Positions 15,788-23,964 of a stretch of DNA of 64,000 nucleotides are shown one piece after another. Source of the stretch: Allobosea sp. UNC402CLCol. GTDB lineage: Bacteria > Pseudomonadota > Alphaproteobacteria > Rhizobiales > Beijerinckiaceae. Numbering within the stretch: the stretch's first letter is position 1; each line of letters opens with the position of its first letter. A program made the translations under genes and the position numbers. Under the pieces are notes generated by a model that saw only the letters and a program-made list of their open reading frames with translations, searched no databases and was not told where the DNA came from. Location: NCBI RefSeq assembly GCF_000745475.1, contig NZ_JQJJ01000017.1, positions 62,001 through 126,000 on the forward strand, written 5' to 3'.

Positions 15788-17413
15788 TCAGGTCTTCGTT
15801 CCTGCAGGGGCATCGGCAGGACGGGCCGGCGGATCGACATGGAGGAAGTGGCGGACGACCGGCCCTTCCTGCCCGGCATGGAAGCGCCTGACTTCTTGCT
15901 GGATATCGGCATCGGCCTTCGAGACGCGGCGATGCTGGCGCAGATGCTCGGCCCAGGACGAGACCATGAACCACTCCACGAGCTTCTCGGGGTCGGCCGT
16001 GTCCTCGGTGATGCCCCAGCCATAGGCTCCGTCGCGGCGCCGCTCGATCGACAATTCGTTGATCGCCCGCAGGAACGCCTCCCGATCGGCAGCCGGCACG
16101 CGGTATTCGATCAGGATCAGAACGGGGCCGCGATCATTGCCGACCTCCGCCGCGACGAGCGGTTCCGGCCAATGATTGGAGGGCGCGAGATCGGCCTCGC
16201 CCGCGGGCAGCTTGATCCGGTGCATCACGATTCCGGCCACGAGCAATGCGGCCGCGCCGATCAGCAAGGTGCCGCGGATGCCGGCTGCTTCCGCGACCGC
16301 GCCCCAGCCGAGGCTGCCGGCGGTCATCGCGCCATTGAACACGGTGAGATAGACGGCAAGCGCCCGTCCACGCACCCAGTTCGGCAGAATGGCCTGCGCG
16401 ACGCCATTCAGCGTCGTCAGCGCCACGATCCAGGCCATCCCGAGTACGAGCAGGATGACGATCGCGAGCCATTGCGGTGGCGACAGCGTCAGCGCGGCCA
16501 TGACCAACGCTGTGAGCATGGCCGAGAGCAGCAGCAGGCCATCGGCATCGAGACGCTCCCGCAAGCGCGGCAGGATGACGGCACCGCCGATCGCGCCTGC
16601 TCCAACCGCGCCGAGCAGGACGCCGTAGAAGCTGGCGCCGCCGCCGAGCAGATTGCGTGCGACCAGCGGCAGCAGCGCCCAGACGGCGCTGGCGCAGCCG
16701 AAGAAGATCGCCGCGCGCAGCAGCACGCGATGGAGCTCCCGGCTCGCTTTGGCATAGCGCAGCCCGGCCCGGAACGCCCCGGCAAAGCGCTCGCTCAGCG
16801 CGTCGTCGGCGCCCACCGGGCGGCGCCACCAGAACAGCGCTCCGATCACCAGCACATAGCTCAGCACGTCGGCGCCATAGGTGAAGCCGGCGCCGAAGGC
16901 GGCGAGGATCAAGCCGCCCAGCGCGGGGCCGATGGCGCGCGAGATGTTGATGCCGAGCGAATTCAGCGCCACCGCGCTCTTGAGATCGGCCTTGCCGACG
17001 AGTTCGGGCACGATCGCCTGCCAGGTCGGCGCCATCAGCGCCGCGCCAATGCCGCCGAGAAAGGTGAGGCCGACCAAAGCGGGCACGCTGAGCTGGCCGA
17101 GGCTGGCCAGCGTCATCAGCGAGAGGCTGACGCAGCCGAGCAGGATCTGGATGGCGATCAGGAATTTGCGGCGGTCGAGGATATCCGAGAGCACGCCGGC
17201 CGGGATCGCCAGCAGGAAGATCGGCAGCGTCGCCGCCGCCTGCACCAGCGCCACCGCGGCGGGTGCGCCGGAGAGGTCGGTCACCAGCCAGGCGCTGGCG
17301 ACGTCGCGCATGAACGAGCCGATATTGCCGATGATCGTCGCCGCCCAGAGGACCGCGAAGACCTTCTGGCGCAGCGGTGCGAAACCGGATCCTTGCGAGG
17401 CGGTGCCGGTCAT
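15788..17413 (-). CDS. MFS transporter, EntS-type (MFS_3)
   Basis: A 541-residue inner-membrane transporter with about 12 helices; 'AIPAGVLSDILDRRKFLI' is the conserved loop between helices 2 and 3. The first 420 residues are the MFS core and the last 110 form a soluble domain, 'VLILIEYRVPAADREAFLRA' onward, resembling the small alpha-beta barrel of antibiotic-biosynthesis monooxygenases. That tail is usual for this branch. Relatives export siderophores or drugs; the substrate here is unknown. The ATG at 17413 overlaps the DoxX stop by 4 bp, so the two are coupled. Confidence 0.88.
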   Translation of the reverse strand: MTGTASQGSGFAPLRQKVFAVLWAATIIGNIGSFMRDVASAWLVTDLSGAPAAVALVQAAATLPIFLLAIPAGVLSDILDRRKFLIAIQILLGCVSLSLMTLASLGQLSVPALVGLTFLGGIGAALMAPTWQAIVPELVGKADLKSAVALNSLGINISRAIGPALGGLILAAFGAGFTYGADVLSYVLVIGALFWWRRPVGADDALSERFAGAFRAGLRYAKASRELHRVLLRAAIFFGCASAVWALLPLVARNLLGGGASFYGVLLGAVGAGAIGGAVILPRLRERLDADGLLLLSAMLTALVMAALTLSPPQWLAIVILLVLGMAWIVALTTLNGVAQAILPNWVRGRALAVYLTVFNGAMTAGSLGWGAVAEAAGIRGTLLIGAAALLVAGIVMHRIKLPAGEADLAPSNHWPEPLVAAEVGNDRGPVLILIEYRVPAADREAFLRAINELSIERRRDGAYGWGITEDTADPEKLVEWFMVSSWAEHLRQHRRVSKADADIQQEVRRFHAGQEGPVVRHFLHVDPPARPADAPAGTKT

Positions 17414-17829
17414 CGCGCTGATCCTTTTCGCTGGCTAAAGTCGTCGAGCGCCACGATGATGAAGCCGCCGATCAGGCCGAGATGCTCGAAGAAGGCGTTC
17501 ATCGCCATCATTCGCCCCTGGCCGGCCGGCATTTCCCAGAAGCGCAGGGCGACGAACGTTGCAGCCAGCGTGAACATGGCGAGCGCCAGCGCCGCGAGCC
17601 AGCGCCAGCGGCCAAGCAGGATGAGCGCGCTCATCGCGAGTTCGAAGACGATAACACCGATCGCGAAAATCGGCGCGGGCGACAGGCCGAAATGGGTCAT
17701 CTCGGCGATGGCGCCCTCGAAATCGAGGACCTTGGTCACCGGACCCTGGATATAGGCGGCGCAGAGCAGCAGCAGTGCCAGCCAACGCAGGCCGCGCATC
17801 GGCTGCGAGTCGTGGTCGTTCGCTGTCAT
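17410..17829 (-). CDS. DoxX-family membrane protein
   Basis: A 139-residue protein with four membrane helices, for example 'RWLALLLLCAAYIQGPVTKV' and 'IGVIVFELAMSALILLG', matching the DoxX fold. DoxX-like proteins are linked to redox or thiol homeostasis, but a defined reaction is lacking for most. ATG 17829 lies two bases after the stop of the amidohydrolase gene and is preferred to the open frame upstream. It overlaps the MFS gene by 4 bp. It belongs to the 20984-15063 run. Confidence 0.85.
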   Translation of the reverse strand: MTANDHDSQPMRGLRWLALLLLCAAYIQGPVTKVLDFEGAIAEMTHFGLSPAPIFAIGVIVFELAMSALILLGRWRWLAALALAMFTLAATFVALRFWEMPAGQGRMMAMNAFFEHLGLIGGFIIVALDDFSQRKGSAR

Positions 17830-17831
17830 GG

Positions 17832-19814
17832 TCACACCGCCCACCAGGCGCAGCCGAGCGCGCCCCAGAAGCTGCGGAGGTCACCGACCGGCAATTTGCT
17901 CGACCAGGCGCTGGCATGGTCGTGGCCATGCACGCCGCAGGAACTGGCGCAGCCGCAATGCGTCATGGCCGCCCGCCGCAGCGAATTCTTGCCGGCGCCA
18001 TCCGGCTCGCCCCAGGCGCCATAGCCCTTGAACGTCCTGACCGGCGACCAGTCCGGCATCGCCGGCGGTGGTGCGCTCTCGTCGAGCCCGGCGAAGTCCC
18101 GCGCGCCATAGACGACCTTGCCGCCGACGATGGTCAGGTCCGCCGAGATATGCGCGATGTCGTCTTCGGGGCAGCCGAAGAAATCGCGATCCGGCACGAT
18201 CAGATCGGCGAACTGGCCCACAATGATCCGGCCTTTCTTGCCCTCCTCGTTGGAGAACCAGGTGACGTTCTCCGTCCACATCCTGAGCGCGGTCTCGCGG
18301 TCGAGGCAGTTGCGCTGCGGCGTGATGCGCAAGCCCCCGACCGTCTTGCCCGTGACCAGCCAGGAGAGCGCGACCCAAGGGTTGTAGGAGGCGACGCGGG
18401 TGGCGTCGGTGCCGGCCGAGGTCTTCACCCCCTTCTCCAGCAGGCGCGCCACGGGGGGCGTCGCTTCGGCGGCCGCCGCGCCGTAACGCTCGACGAAATA
18501 CTCGCCCTGATAGGCCATGCGGTGCTGCACGGCGACGCCGCCGCCGAGTGCGGCGATGCGGTCGATCGAGCGTTCCGAGATCGTCTCGGCGTGGTCGAAG
18601 AACCAGTTCAGATCCTTGAGAGGGATCTCCTTGTCGACCTTCTCGAACACGTCGAGCGCGCGCGAGATCGTCTCGTCATAGGTCGCGTGCAGGCGCCAGG
18701 GCCAGCGGTTCTCGGCGAGGATGCGCACGACGCCTTCGAGATCGCCTTCCATCTCGGGCGGCATGTCGGGCCGCGGCTCGCGGAAATCCTCGAAATCGGC
18801 GGCGGAGAAGACCAGCATTTCGCCAGCGCCGTTATGCCGGAAATAGTCGTCGCCCTGCTTGTATGTCGAGGTCTTCGTCCAGTTGAGGAAGTCCTCCTTC
18901 TCCTGCTTGGGCTTCTGCGTGAACAGGTTGTAGGCGAGGCGGATCGTGAGCTGGTTCTCGTCAGCGAGCTTCTGGATGACGGCGTAGTCGTCCGGATAGT
19001 TCTGGAAGCCGCCGCCGGCATCGATCGCGCCGGTGACGCCGAGCCGGTTGAGCTCGCGCATGAAATGGCGGGTCGAATTAACCTGATAGTCGAAGGGCAG
19101 CTTCGGTCCCTTGGCCAGCGTCGCGTAGAGGATGGCGGCGTTCGGGCGCGCCAGCAGCAGCCCGGTCGGATTGCTGTTGGCGTCGCGTGTGATCTCGCCG
19201 CCCGGCGGCTGCGGCGTGTCCTTGGTATAGCCGACGGCCCGCAGCGCGGCGCCGTTCAGCAGGGCGCGGTCATAGAGGTGCAGGATGAAGACCGGCGTAT
19301 CCGGCGCGACGGTGTTGAGTTCCTCGATCGTCGGCAGGCGCTTCTCGGCGAACTGGTGCTCGGTGAAGCCGCCGACGACGCGCACCCATTGCGGCGGCGG
19401 CGTCACTGCGACCTGGCGTTTGAGCATGCTCATCGCATCGGCGAGCGAGCGCACGCCGTCCCAGCGCAGCTCCATATTGAAGTTGAGCCCGCCGCGGATG
19501 ATGTGGAGATGGTTGTCGATCAGCCCGGGCAAGGCGCTGCGGCCCTTCAGGTCGATGATCTTCGTATTCGGCCCGGCATGAGCCATCACGTCGGCTTCGC
19601 TGCCGACGGCGAGGAAGGCGCCGTCCTTGACGGCAACCGCATTGGCGATCGGGTTGCTCCGGTCGAGCGTCGTGAAACGGCCGTTGCGGAGGATGAGATC
19701 GGCGGTCATGGGAGCGGTTCCTCGCTGCGGAGACTGGGCTGCGGCGGTGCCGAGCAGGCCCGACAGGGCCCCGGCGGCGACACCAAAGGTGGTTTGCCGG
19801 CGTGTCGGACTCAT
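17832..19814 (-). CDS. exported amidohydrolase (YtcJ/amidohydrolase-3 family) with Cys/His-rich tail
   Basis: A 660-residue metal-dependent hydrolase of the amidohydrolase-3 branch. The metal motif is His102-x-His104 in 'LPGLIDNHLHIIRGG'. Further family marks are 'FDHAETISERSIDRIAALGG', 'VKTSAGTDATRV' and 'GRIIVGQFADLIVPD'. The N-terminus 'SPTRRQTTFGVAAGALSGL' looks like a Tat signal, so it probably acts folded in the periplasm. After about residue 610 comes an extra tail with 'THCGCASSCGVHGHDH', a likely metal-binding patch not typical of the family. It overlaps XapX by 4 bp. Substrate is unknown. Confidence 0.87.
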   Translation of the reverse strand: MSPTRRQTTFGVAAGALSGLLGTAAAQSPQRGTAPMTADLILRNGRFTTLDRSNPIANAVAVKDGAFLAVGSEADVMAHAGPNTKIIDLKGRSALPGLIDNHLHIIRGGLNFNMELRWDGVRSLADAMSMLKRQVAVTPPPQWVRVVGGFTEHQFAEKRLPTIEELNTVAPDTPVFILHLYDRALLNGAALRAVGYTKDTPQPPGGEITRDANSNPTGLLLARPNAAILYATLAKGPKLPFDYQVNSTRHFMRELNRLGVTGAIDAGGGFQNYPDDYAVIQKLADENQLTIRLAYNLFTQKPKQEKEDFLNWTKTSTYKQGDDYFRHNGAGEMLVFSAADFEDFREPRPDMPPEMEGDLEGVVRILAENRWPWRLHATYDETISRALDVFEKVDKEIPLKDLNWFFDHAETISERSIDRIAALGGGVAVQHRMAYQGEYFVERYGAAAAEATPPVARLLEKGVKTSAGTDATRVASYNPWVALSWLVTGKTVGGLRITPQRNCLDRETALRMWTENVTWFSNEEGKKGRIIVGQFADLIVPDRDFFGCPEDDIAHISADLTIVGGKVVYGARDFAGLDESAPPPAMPDWSPVRTFKGYGAWGEPDGAGKNSLRRAAMTHCGCASSCGVHGHDHASAWSSKLPVGDLRSFWGALGCAWWAV

Positions 19815-20083
19815 GACTCCCGCCTTTCATGGTTTTGATCGCCCGAGGGGCGGGACGGCAGCGTGCCGAAGAGATGTTCGCCACATTCATGCCGCAGCCA
19901 GCCGAGCGTCAGGCCCTGTCCCGAAGCGAGGCGCTTTGCGACCGGAACGATCTGCTCGCCGGCGAGGATGCCGAGCAAGCCGATGAGCGCGATCACGGGA
20001 GGCGCAGGCGAGCGAACGTTCAGCAGGCCGTAGACGACGCCGACGAGCAGACCGGCGCCTAGCGAGACCAGATAGAGTTTCAT
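19811..20083 (-). CDS. XapX-domain membrane protein
   Basis: A 90-residue protein with two short membrane helices: 'MKLYLVSLGAGLLVGVVYGL' followed by 'RSPAPPVIALIGLLGILAGE'. This is the XapX (DUF1427) signature. The function is unknown; the domain often sits next to amidohydrolases and alpha/beta hydrolases, as here. A short cytoplasmic tail ends 'GDQNHERRES'. ATG 20083 is chosen because the domain begins there and a GGAAGA ribosome site lies just before it. It overlaps the amidohydrolase start by 4 bp. Confidence 0.88.
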   Translation of the reverse strand: MKLYLVSLGAGLLVGVVYGLLNVRSPAPPVIALIGLLGILAGEQIVPVAKRLASGQGLTLGWLRHECGEHLFGTLPSRPSGDQNHERRES

Positions 20084-20147
20084 CACGTCTTCCTGTCGCG
20101 TGGAATGGCAGCGGCCGGGCAAGCTGACGGCCGCTGCCCGCGGGATC

Positions 20148-20984
20148 TCAGGCCTCGACGAAGGCCAGCAGATCGGCGTTGAGCGTCCCGGCGTTCACGG
20201 TCAGCATGCCGTGGCTGAAGCCGGGATAGGTCTTCAGCGTGCCGTGCCTCAAATGCTTGATCGATTCATGCGCGGAGTCGGCGATCGGCACGATCTGGTC
20301 GTCCTCGCCATGGAGGACCAGCGTCGGCACGCCGATCGCCTTCAGATCCTCGGTCTGGTCGGTTTCGGAGAACGCCTTGATGCCGTCGTAATGGGCCTTG
20401 GCGCTGCCCATCATGCCCTGGCGCCACCAGTTCCAGATGACGCCCTGATCGACCTTCGCACCCGGCCGGTTGAAGCCGTAGAAGGGGCCGGTCGGCACAT
20501 CGAGAAAAAACTGGGCGCGGTTGCCGGCCAGGGCCTGGCGGAAGCCGTCGAAGACTTCCAGCGGCAATCCCCCGGGATTCGTCTCGGTCTTGAGCATCAG
20601 CGGCGGCACGGCGCTGACGAGGACTGCCTTGGCCACGCGCCCCGACGGCTCGCCGTGCCTGGCGACATAGCGCGCCACCTCGCCGCCGCCGGTCGAGTGG
20701 CCGATATGGACGGCGTTCCGCAGATCCAAAGCCTCGGCAACGGCGAAGGCATCCGCGGCATAGTGGTCCATGTCGTGTCCGTCCGAGACCTGGGCGGAAC
20801 GACCATGCCCGCGCCGGTCATGCGCGACGACGCGATATCCCTTCGACAGGAAGAACAGCATCTGCCCGTCCCAGTCATCCGAAGACAGAGGCCAGCCATG
20901 GTGGAAGACGATCGGACGGGCGTCCCGCGGGCCCCAATCCTTGAAGAAGATATCGACCCCGTCGCGCGTCGTCACGAATGGCAT
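20148..20984 (-). CDS. alpha/beta hydrolase (non-heme chloroperoxidase/esterase-like)
   Basis: A 278-residue cytoplasmic hydrolase. The N-terminus 'TTRDGVDIFFKDWG' with 'IVFHHGWPLSSDDWDGQM' and 'VVAHDRRGHGRS' is diagnostic of the cofactor-free chloroperoxidase/arylesterase group. The nucleophile is Ser97 in 'HIGHSTGGGE', with the acid in 'LHGEDDQIVP' and the histidine in 'GFSHGML'. The natural reaction is probably ester or lactone hydrolysis. It heads a minus-strand run of six genes and faces the divergent HxlR regulator at 21229, which is likely its controller. Confidence 0.92.
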   Translation of the reverse strand: MPFVTTRDGVDIFFKDWGPRDARPIVFHHGWPLSSDDWDGQMLFFLSKGYRVVAHDRRGHGRSAQVSDGHDMDHYAADAFAVAEALDLRNAVHIGHSTGGGEVARYVARHGEPSGRVAKAVLVSAVPPLMLKTETNPGGLPLEVFDGFRQALAGNRAQFFLDVPTGPFYGFNRPGAKVDQGVIWNWWRQGMMGSAKAHYDGIKAFSETDQTEDLKAIGVPTLVLHGEDDQIVPIADSAHESIKHLRHGTLKTYPGFSHGMLTVNAGTLNADLLAFVEA

Positions 20985-21191
20985 GGCAAGCTTCCTTCTC
21001 TAAAATGGTCCGCGGGCCCGTCAGGTCGGGCATCGTCCGGGGCCGGTTGCGAAAGCGCGGGCATCCGCGCGCTGGTCGCCGCCTGGAGCGGCGAACGAAT
21101 ATGTGGCCTTGCCTGCCCGACGACCGGTATGGGAAACCCGGAACATCCGAACTCTGGCGGAACCTAGGGGGCGGGCGGCGCGAAATCCATT

Positions 21192-21214
21192 AGTTACCTG
21201 AGAGATACCGGTAG
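21192..21214. promoter_or_regulatory. candidate HxlR operator (imperfect dyad)
   Basis: AGTTACC (21192-21198) and GGTAGTC (21210-21216) share an inverted TACC/GGTA core separated by 11 bp, and TACCGGTA (21206-21213) is itself palindromic. The element lies 13-37 bp before the HxlR start and upstream of the divergent hydrolase run. HxlR-type regulators bind such short dyads. Assignment is by position and symmetry only. Confidence 0.3.
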
Positions 21215-21228
21215 TCAGAGCAAAGCGC

Positions 21229-21570
21229 ATGACCAGTTCGAATGATTCCGCAGACGAACACTGTCTGGCCGACGGCTTCCTGAAGTTCTTCTCGCAGGAA
21301 TGGATGAGCCACATCGTGTTTTCACTGGCTCGTCACGGGCCCCTGCGTTTCGGAGCTCTGAGACGGCAACTCCCGCCGCGGATTTCGGCGCGGGTTCTCT
21401 CCGCCCGGCTGAAGGCTCTCGAGGCCGCCGGCTATGTCGAGCGCCACGATCTCAGCGGACGGGTGTTGCATGTCGAGTACTCTCTCACGGCTTCGGGGCG
21501 CGCCGTCGACGTCGCGCTCGCGGGGAGCGAGCAGCTGCTGTCCGGCGGTGCGCGCCAGGAGCCGCGCTAA
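21229..21570 (+). CDS. HxlR-family winged-helix regulator
   Basis: A 113-residue regulator. 'FSQEWMSHIVFSLARHGPLR' and 'FGALRRQLPPRISARVLSARLKAL' with 'LEAAGYVERHDL' and 'VEYSLTASGR' match the HxlR fold from helix 1 to the wing. The N-terminal cysteine (in 'ADEHCLADGF') is where redox- or quinone-sensing members such as YodB and QsrR carry their reactive cysteine, so this could be a redox or electrophile sensor (inference). It diverges from the hydrolase/XapX/MFS genes and probably represses them. Confidence 0.9.
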   Translation: MTSSNDSADEHCLADGFLKFFSQEWMSHIVFSLARHGPLRFGALRRQLPPRISARVLSARLKALEAAGYVERHDLSGRVLHVEYSLTASGRAVDVALAGSEQLLSGGARQEPR

Positions 21571-21946
21571 CAAAATCTGAGCGGGTCTGGGCGTCGGCAA
21601 TTCGTCCGTTCCGCCTGCGGCGTCGGACCGCCTTGCCGATATCTGGGTCATACATCTGCGACGGTCGAACACATCGACTGCGCCGCCTTCACGAGCCCAG
21701 GCCTGCTTCCGCTCGGCGGGCTTGGGGCTGGGCTCGAGGGCTTCTGGATTGGACTGATCGTCAAGCTGCTGCGCGGGAACGGTTATCGCGACTCTCGCAG
21801 CGCGATACAGATCGTTCGAACTGGGAGCTGACGAGAAAAGGCAGGCTGCGTTGTCAGGGCGTGCCGCTTCCCGACGGGGCGCCAGAGCCAGCTTCCGGCG
21901 CCACACGGCCCGCGTCTTCGATCGCGGGCCGTCAATTCGATCGATT
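21571..21946. other. 376-bp stretch without a supported gene
   Basis: This lies between the stops of the HxlR regulator and the enolase-superfamily gene, which converge. Short open stretches occur on both strands, one with a hydrophobic segment near 21720-21770, but none has a start, a ribosome site or a recognisable sequence. I see no strong hairpin terminator. Confidence 0.4.
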
Positions 21947-23113
21947 TCAGACGTCCGCGCGGAAGTCGAAGCAGCGGAACGGGGCGATCGCTTCGGCATC
22001 GATCACGGCACCGATTCCGGGATCGGTCGGGACGGAGAGGCGGCCGTTCACCACGGCTTTCTCCGGCGGGTTGGCAAGGACCTGAACGTAGTCGTTCGCG
22101 TCCGGGAAATAGGGATAGGTTTCCAGCGGCATGCCGATGGCGGAGGCGGCCCAGACCTGTATCGTCGCGGCCGTGCAGAGCGAGCTCGCGCAGTTATGCG
22201 GCGAGACGCGGGCGTTGTAGCTCTCGGCCATCGCGGCGATCTGGACGGCCTCGAAGATGCCGCCGCAATTGCCGACATCGGGCATGACGATGTCGACGCC
22301 GCCGGTCTCCAGCAGATTGCGGAAGCCCTGCCGGGTATAGACGCGCTCGCCGGCTGCGATCGGGATCGGCCAGCGCCCAGCGAGATGGCGCAGGCCCTGC
22401 AGGTTGAAGGGGTCGAGCGGTTCCTCGACCCAGGTCACGTCGAGTTCGGCGCAGACATCCATGAAGCGAATCAACTGGTCGTTGTTGAGACCGCCGCTCA
22501 GGTCGAACATCAGGCCGATATCGGGCCCGACGACCTTCCTGAGATTGCGTACGCGGTCGATCGCGCGCTTGAACTCCTCCGTGCTCAGAGCGCGGCGCTG
22601 AACATGCCGCAGCGTCCCTTCCTTCTGGCGCGTCGCGAGCGGATAGCATTTCAGGATGGTGTAGCCGTCCTTCAACGGACGTTCCGCGGCCTTAGCCCAC
22701 TCCATGGCGTCGTCATGGGCGCTGTTCCAGCCATTGGCATAAACCTCGAGCGAGGTTTCGAACTTCGCGCCGAAGAGCTCATAGACGGGAATGCCGAGGG
22801 ATTGTGCCTTGATGTCCCACAAAGCCTGATCGATGGCGCTGAGCGCTGCGAAGACGATGGCGCCGCCTCCCTTGGTCCAGAACGAATTGTCGTAGATCTC
22901 GTGCCAGATGTTGCGCGGATAAGTGGCGTCAGCGCCGACGACCTTGTGCGCGAGGTCGCTGAGCATGCCCGCTGCGGCATTCGCTCCGATGCCATAGGCC
23001 ACGGCAGCCTCGCCATAACCCTTGAGGCCGTCCTTGGTCGAAAGCTCGACCAGCACGGGGTGAAGCCCGCCGCCCCGGATGTTGAAGACCCGCATATTGT
23101 CGATCGTGAGCAA
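21947..23113 (-). CDS. enolase-superfamily (mandelate racemase/muconate lactonizing) enzyme
   Basis: A 388-residue enzyme that should abstract a proton alpha to a carboxylate using Mg2+. Metal ligands are visible in 'LMFDLSGGLN', 'TWVEEPLDPF' and 'PIAAGERVYT'. A catalytic histidine candidate is in 'RVSPHNCASS', and the second barrel strand has 'TILKCYPLA' (Lys-x-Tyr). The pattern suggests an acid-sugar dehydratase of the mandelate-racemase subgroup rather than muconate cycloisomerase, but the substrate cannot be read off. It is last in the operon with an amino-acid-type ABC importer and a GntR regulator, so its substrate is probably what that importer brings in. Confidence 0.88.
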   Translation of the reverse strand: MLTIDNMRVFNIRGGGLHPVLVELSTKDGLKGYGEAAVAYGIGANAAAGMLSDLAHKVVGADATYPRNIWHEIYDNSFWTKGGGAIVFAALSAIDQALWDIKAQSLGIPVYELFGAKFETSLEVYANGWNSAHDDAMEWAKAAERPLKDGYTILKCYPLATRQKEGTLRHVQRRALSTEEFKRAIDRVRNLRKVVGPDIGLMFDLSGGLNNDQLIRFMDVCAELDVTWVEEPLDPFNLQGLRHLAGRWPIPIAAGERVYTRQGFRNLLETGGVDIVMPDVGNCGGIFEAVQIAAMAESYNARVSPHNCASSLCTAATIQVWAASAIGMPLETYPYFPDANDYVQVLANPPEKAVVNGRLSVPTDPGIGAVIDAEAIAPFRCFDFRADV

Positions 23114-23199
23114 GGGAATGTCCTTTCCGCTTGAGGCAAAGGTGTCCCGTCAGCGCCTTCGCATAGGGCACCGCGGGCCTTCCGCCGAATGTGAAATCG

Positions 23200-23964
23200 T
23201 CAGTGAGTGAGGATGCGTTTCAGGAACAGCGCGAGCCGCTCCGACGAAGGCGAATGGAAGAGTCGCTCGGGCGGCCCGACCTCAGCAATGGCGCCCTGAT
23301 CCATGAACACCATCCGGTCGGCGACCTTCTGCGCGAAGCCCATCTCATGGGTGACGCAGACCATCGTCATGCCGGATGCCGCCAGTTCGATCATCGTGTC
23401 GAGAACTTCCGAGATCATCTCCGGGTCTAGGGCCGAAGTCGGCTCGTCGAAGAGCATGATCCGCGGCTGCATGCACAAAGCGCGGGCGATGGCCGCGCGC
23501 TGCTGCTGCCCGCCCGAGAGCTGCGAGGGGTATTTATGGGCGTGCTCGGCGATGTGGACGCGCCGCAGATAGTCCATGCTGCGCTCCTCGGCATCGCCTC
23601 TCGACAGGCCGCGCGCCTCCATCGGCGCAAGCATGCAGTTCTCCTTGATGGTGAGATGGGGGAACAGGTTGAACGACTGGAAGACCATGCCGACCTCCCG
23701 CCGCACCTGCGACAGGGTCTTCGGCCCCAGTTCGACGCCTTCCACGCTGATCTGGCCGCCCTGGTGCTGCTCCAGCCCGTTGATGCAGCGGATCAGGGTC
23801 GACTTGCCGGAACCGGACGGGCCGCAGATCACGACCTTCTCGCCCTTGTCGATGGTCAGGGACACGTCCTTGAGGACATGCATGGCACCAAACCACTTGT
23901 TCAGCCCGTCGAGAGCGATGACCGCCTCGCGGCCGGCGGCCCCTGCCTTGATTTCAGCCTGCAT
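23200..23964 (-). CDS. polar amino-acid-type ABC transporter ATP-binding protein
   Basis: A 254-residue ATPase with Walker A 'GPSGSGKSTLIRCINGLE', signature 'LSGGQQQRAAIARAL', Walker B 'IMLFDEPTSALDPEM' and 'VTHEMGFAQKVADRMVFMD'. These are the standard marks of the GlnQ/HisP branch. It powers the permease at 24652 and the binding protein at 25382. It overlaps the end of the GntR gene by 11 bp, which argues for co-expression. Substrate may be an amino acid or an acidic compound handled by the enolase-superfamily enzyme downstream. Confidence 0.93.
   Translation of the reverse strand: MQAEIKAGAAGREAVIALDGLNKWFGAMHVLKDVSLTIDKGEKVVICGPSGSGKSTLIRCINGLEQHQGGQISVEGVELGPKTLSQVRREVGMVFQSFNLFPHLTIKENCMLAPMEARGLSRGDAEERSMDYLRRVHIAEHAHKYPSQLSGGQQQRAAIARALCMQPRIMLFDEPTSALDPEMISEVLDTMIELAASGMTMVCVTHEMGFAQKVADRMVFMDQGAIAEVGPPERLFHSPSSERLALFLKRILTH

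Noticed and set aside
15788..16120. Monooxygenase-like C-terminal domain of the MFS transporter as a novel fusion
   Set aside because: The small alpha-beta barrel tail is a normal part of the EntS/MFS_3 branch as I recall it, so it is not a new fusion.
15770..17755. Plus-strand open frame of about 661 codons opposite the MFS gene
   Set aside because: Low-complexity Arg/Gln/Glu/His composition typical of antisense frames; the minus strand encodes a 12-helix transporter.
21640..21831. Plus-strand stretch with a hydrophobic segment near 21720-21770 ending in TGA
   Set aside because: No start codon with ribosome site, no recognisable family, and mixed codon bias. Considered a possible gene relic but not supported.
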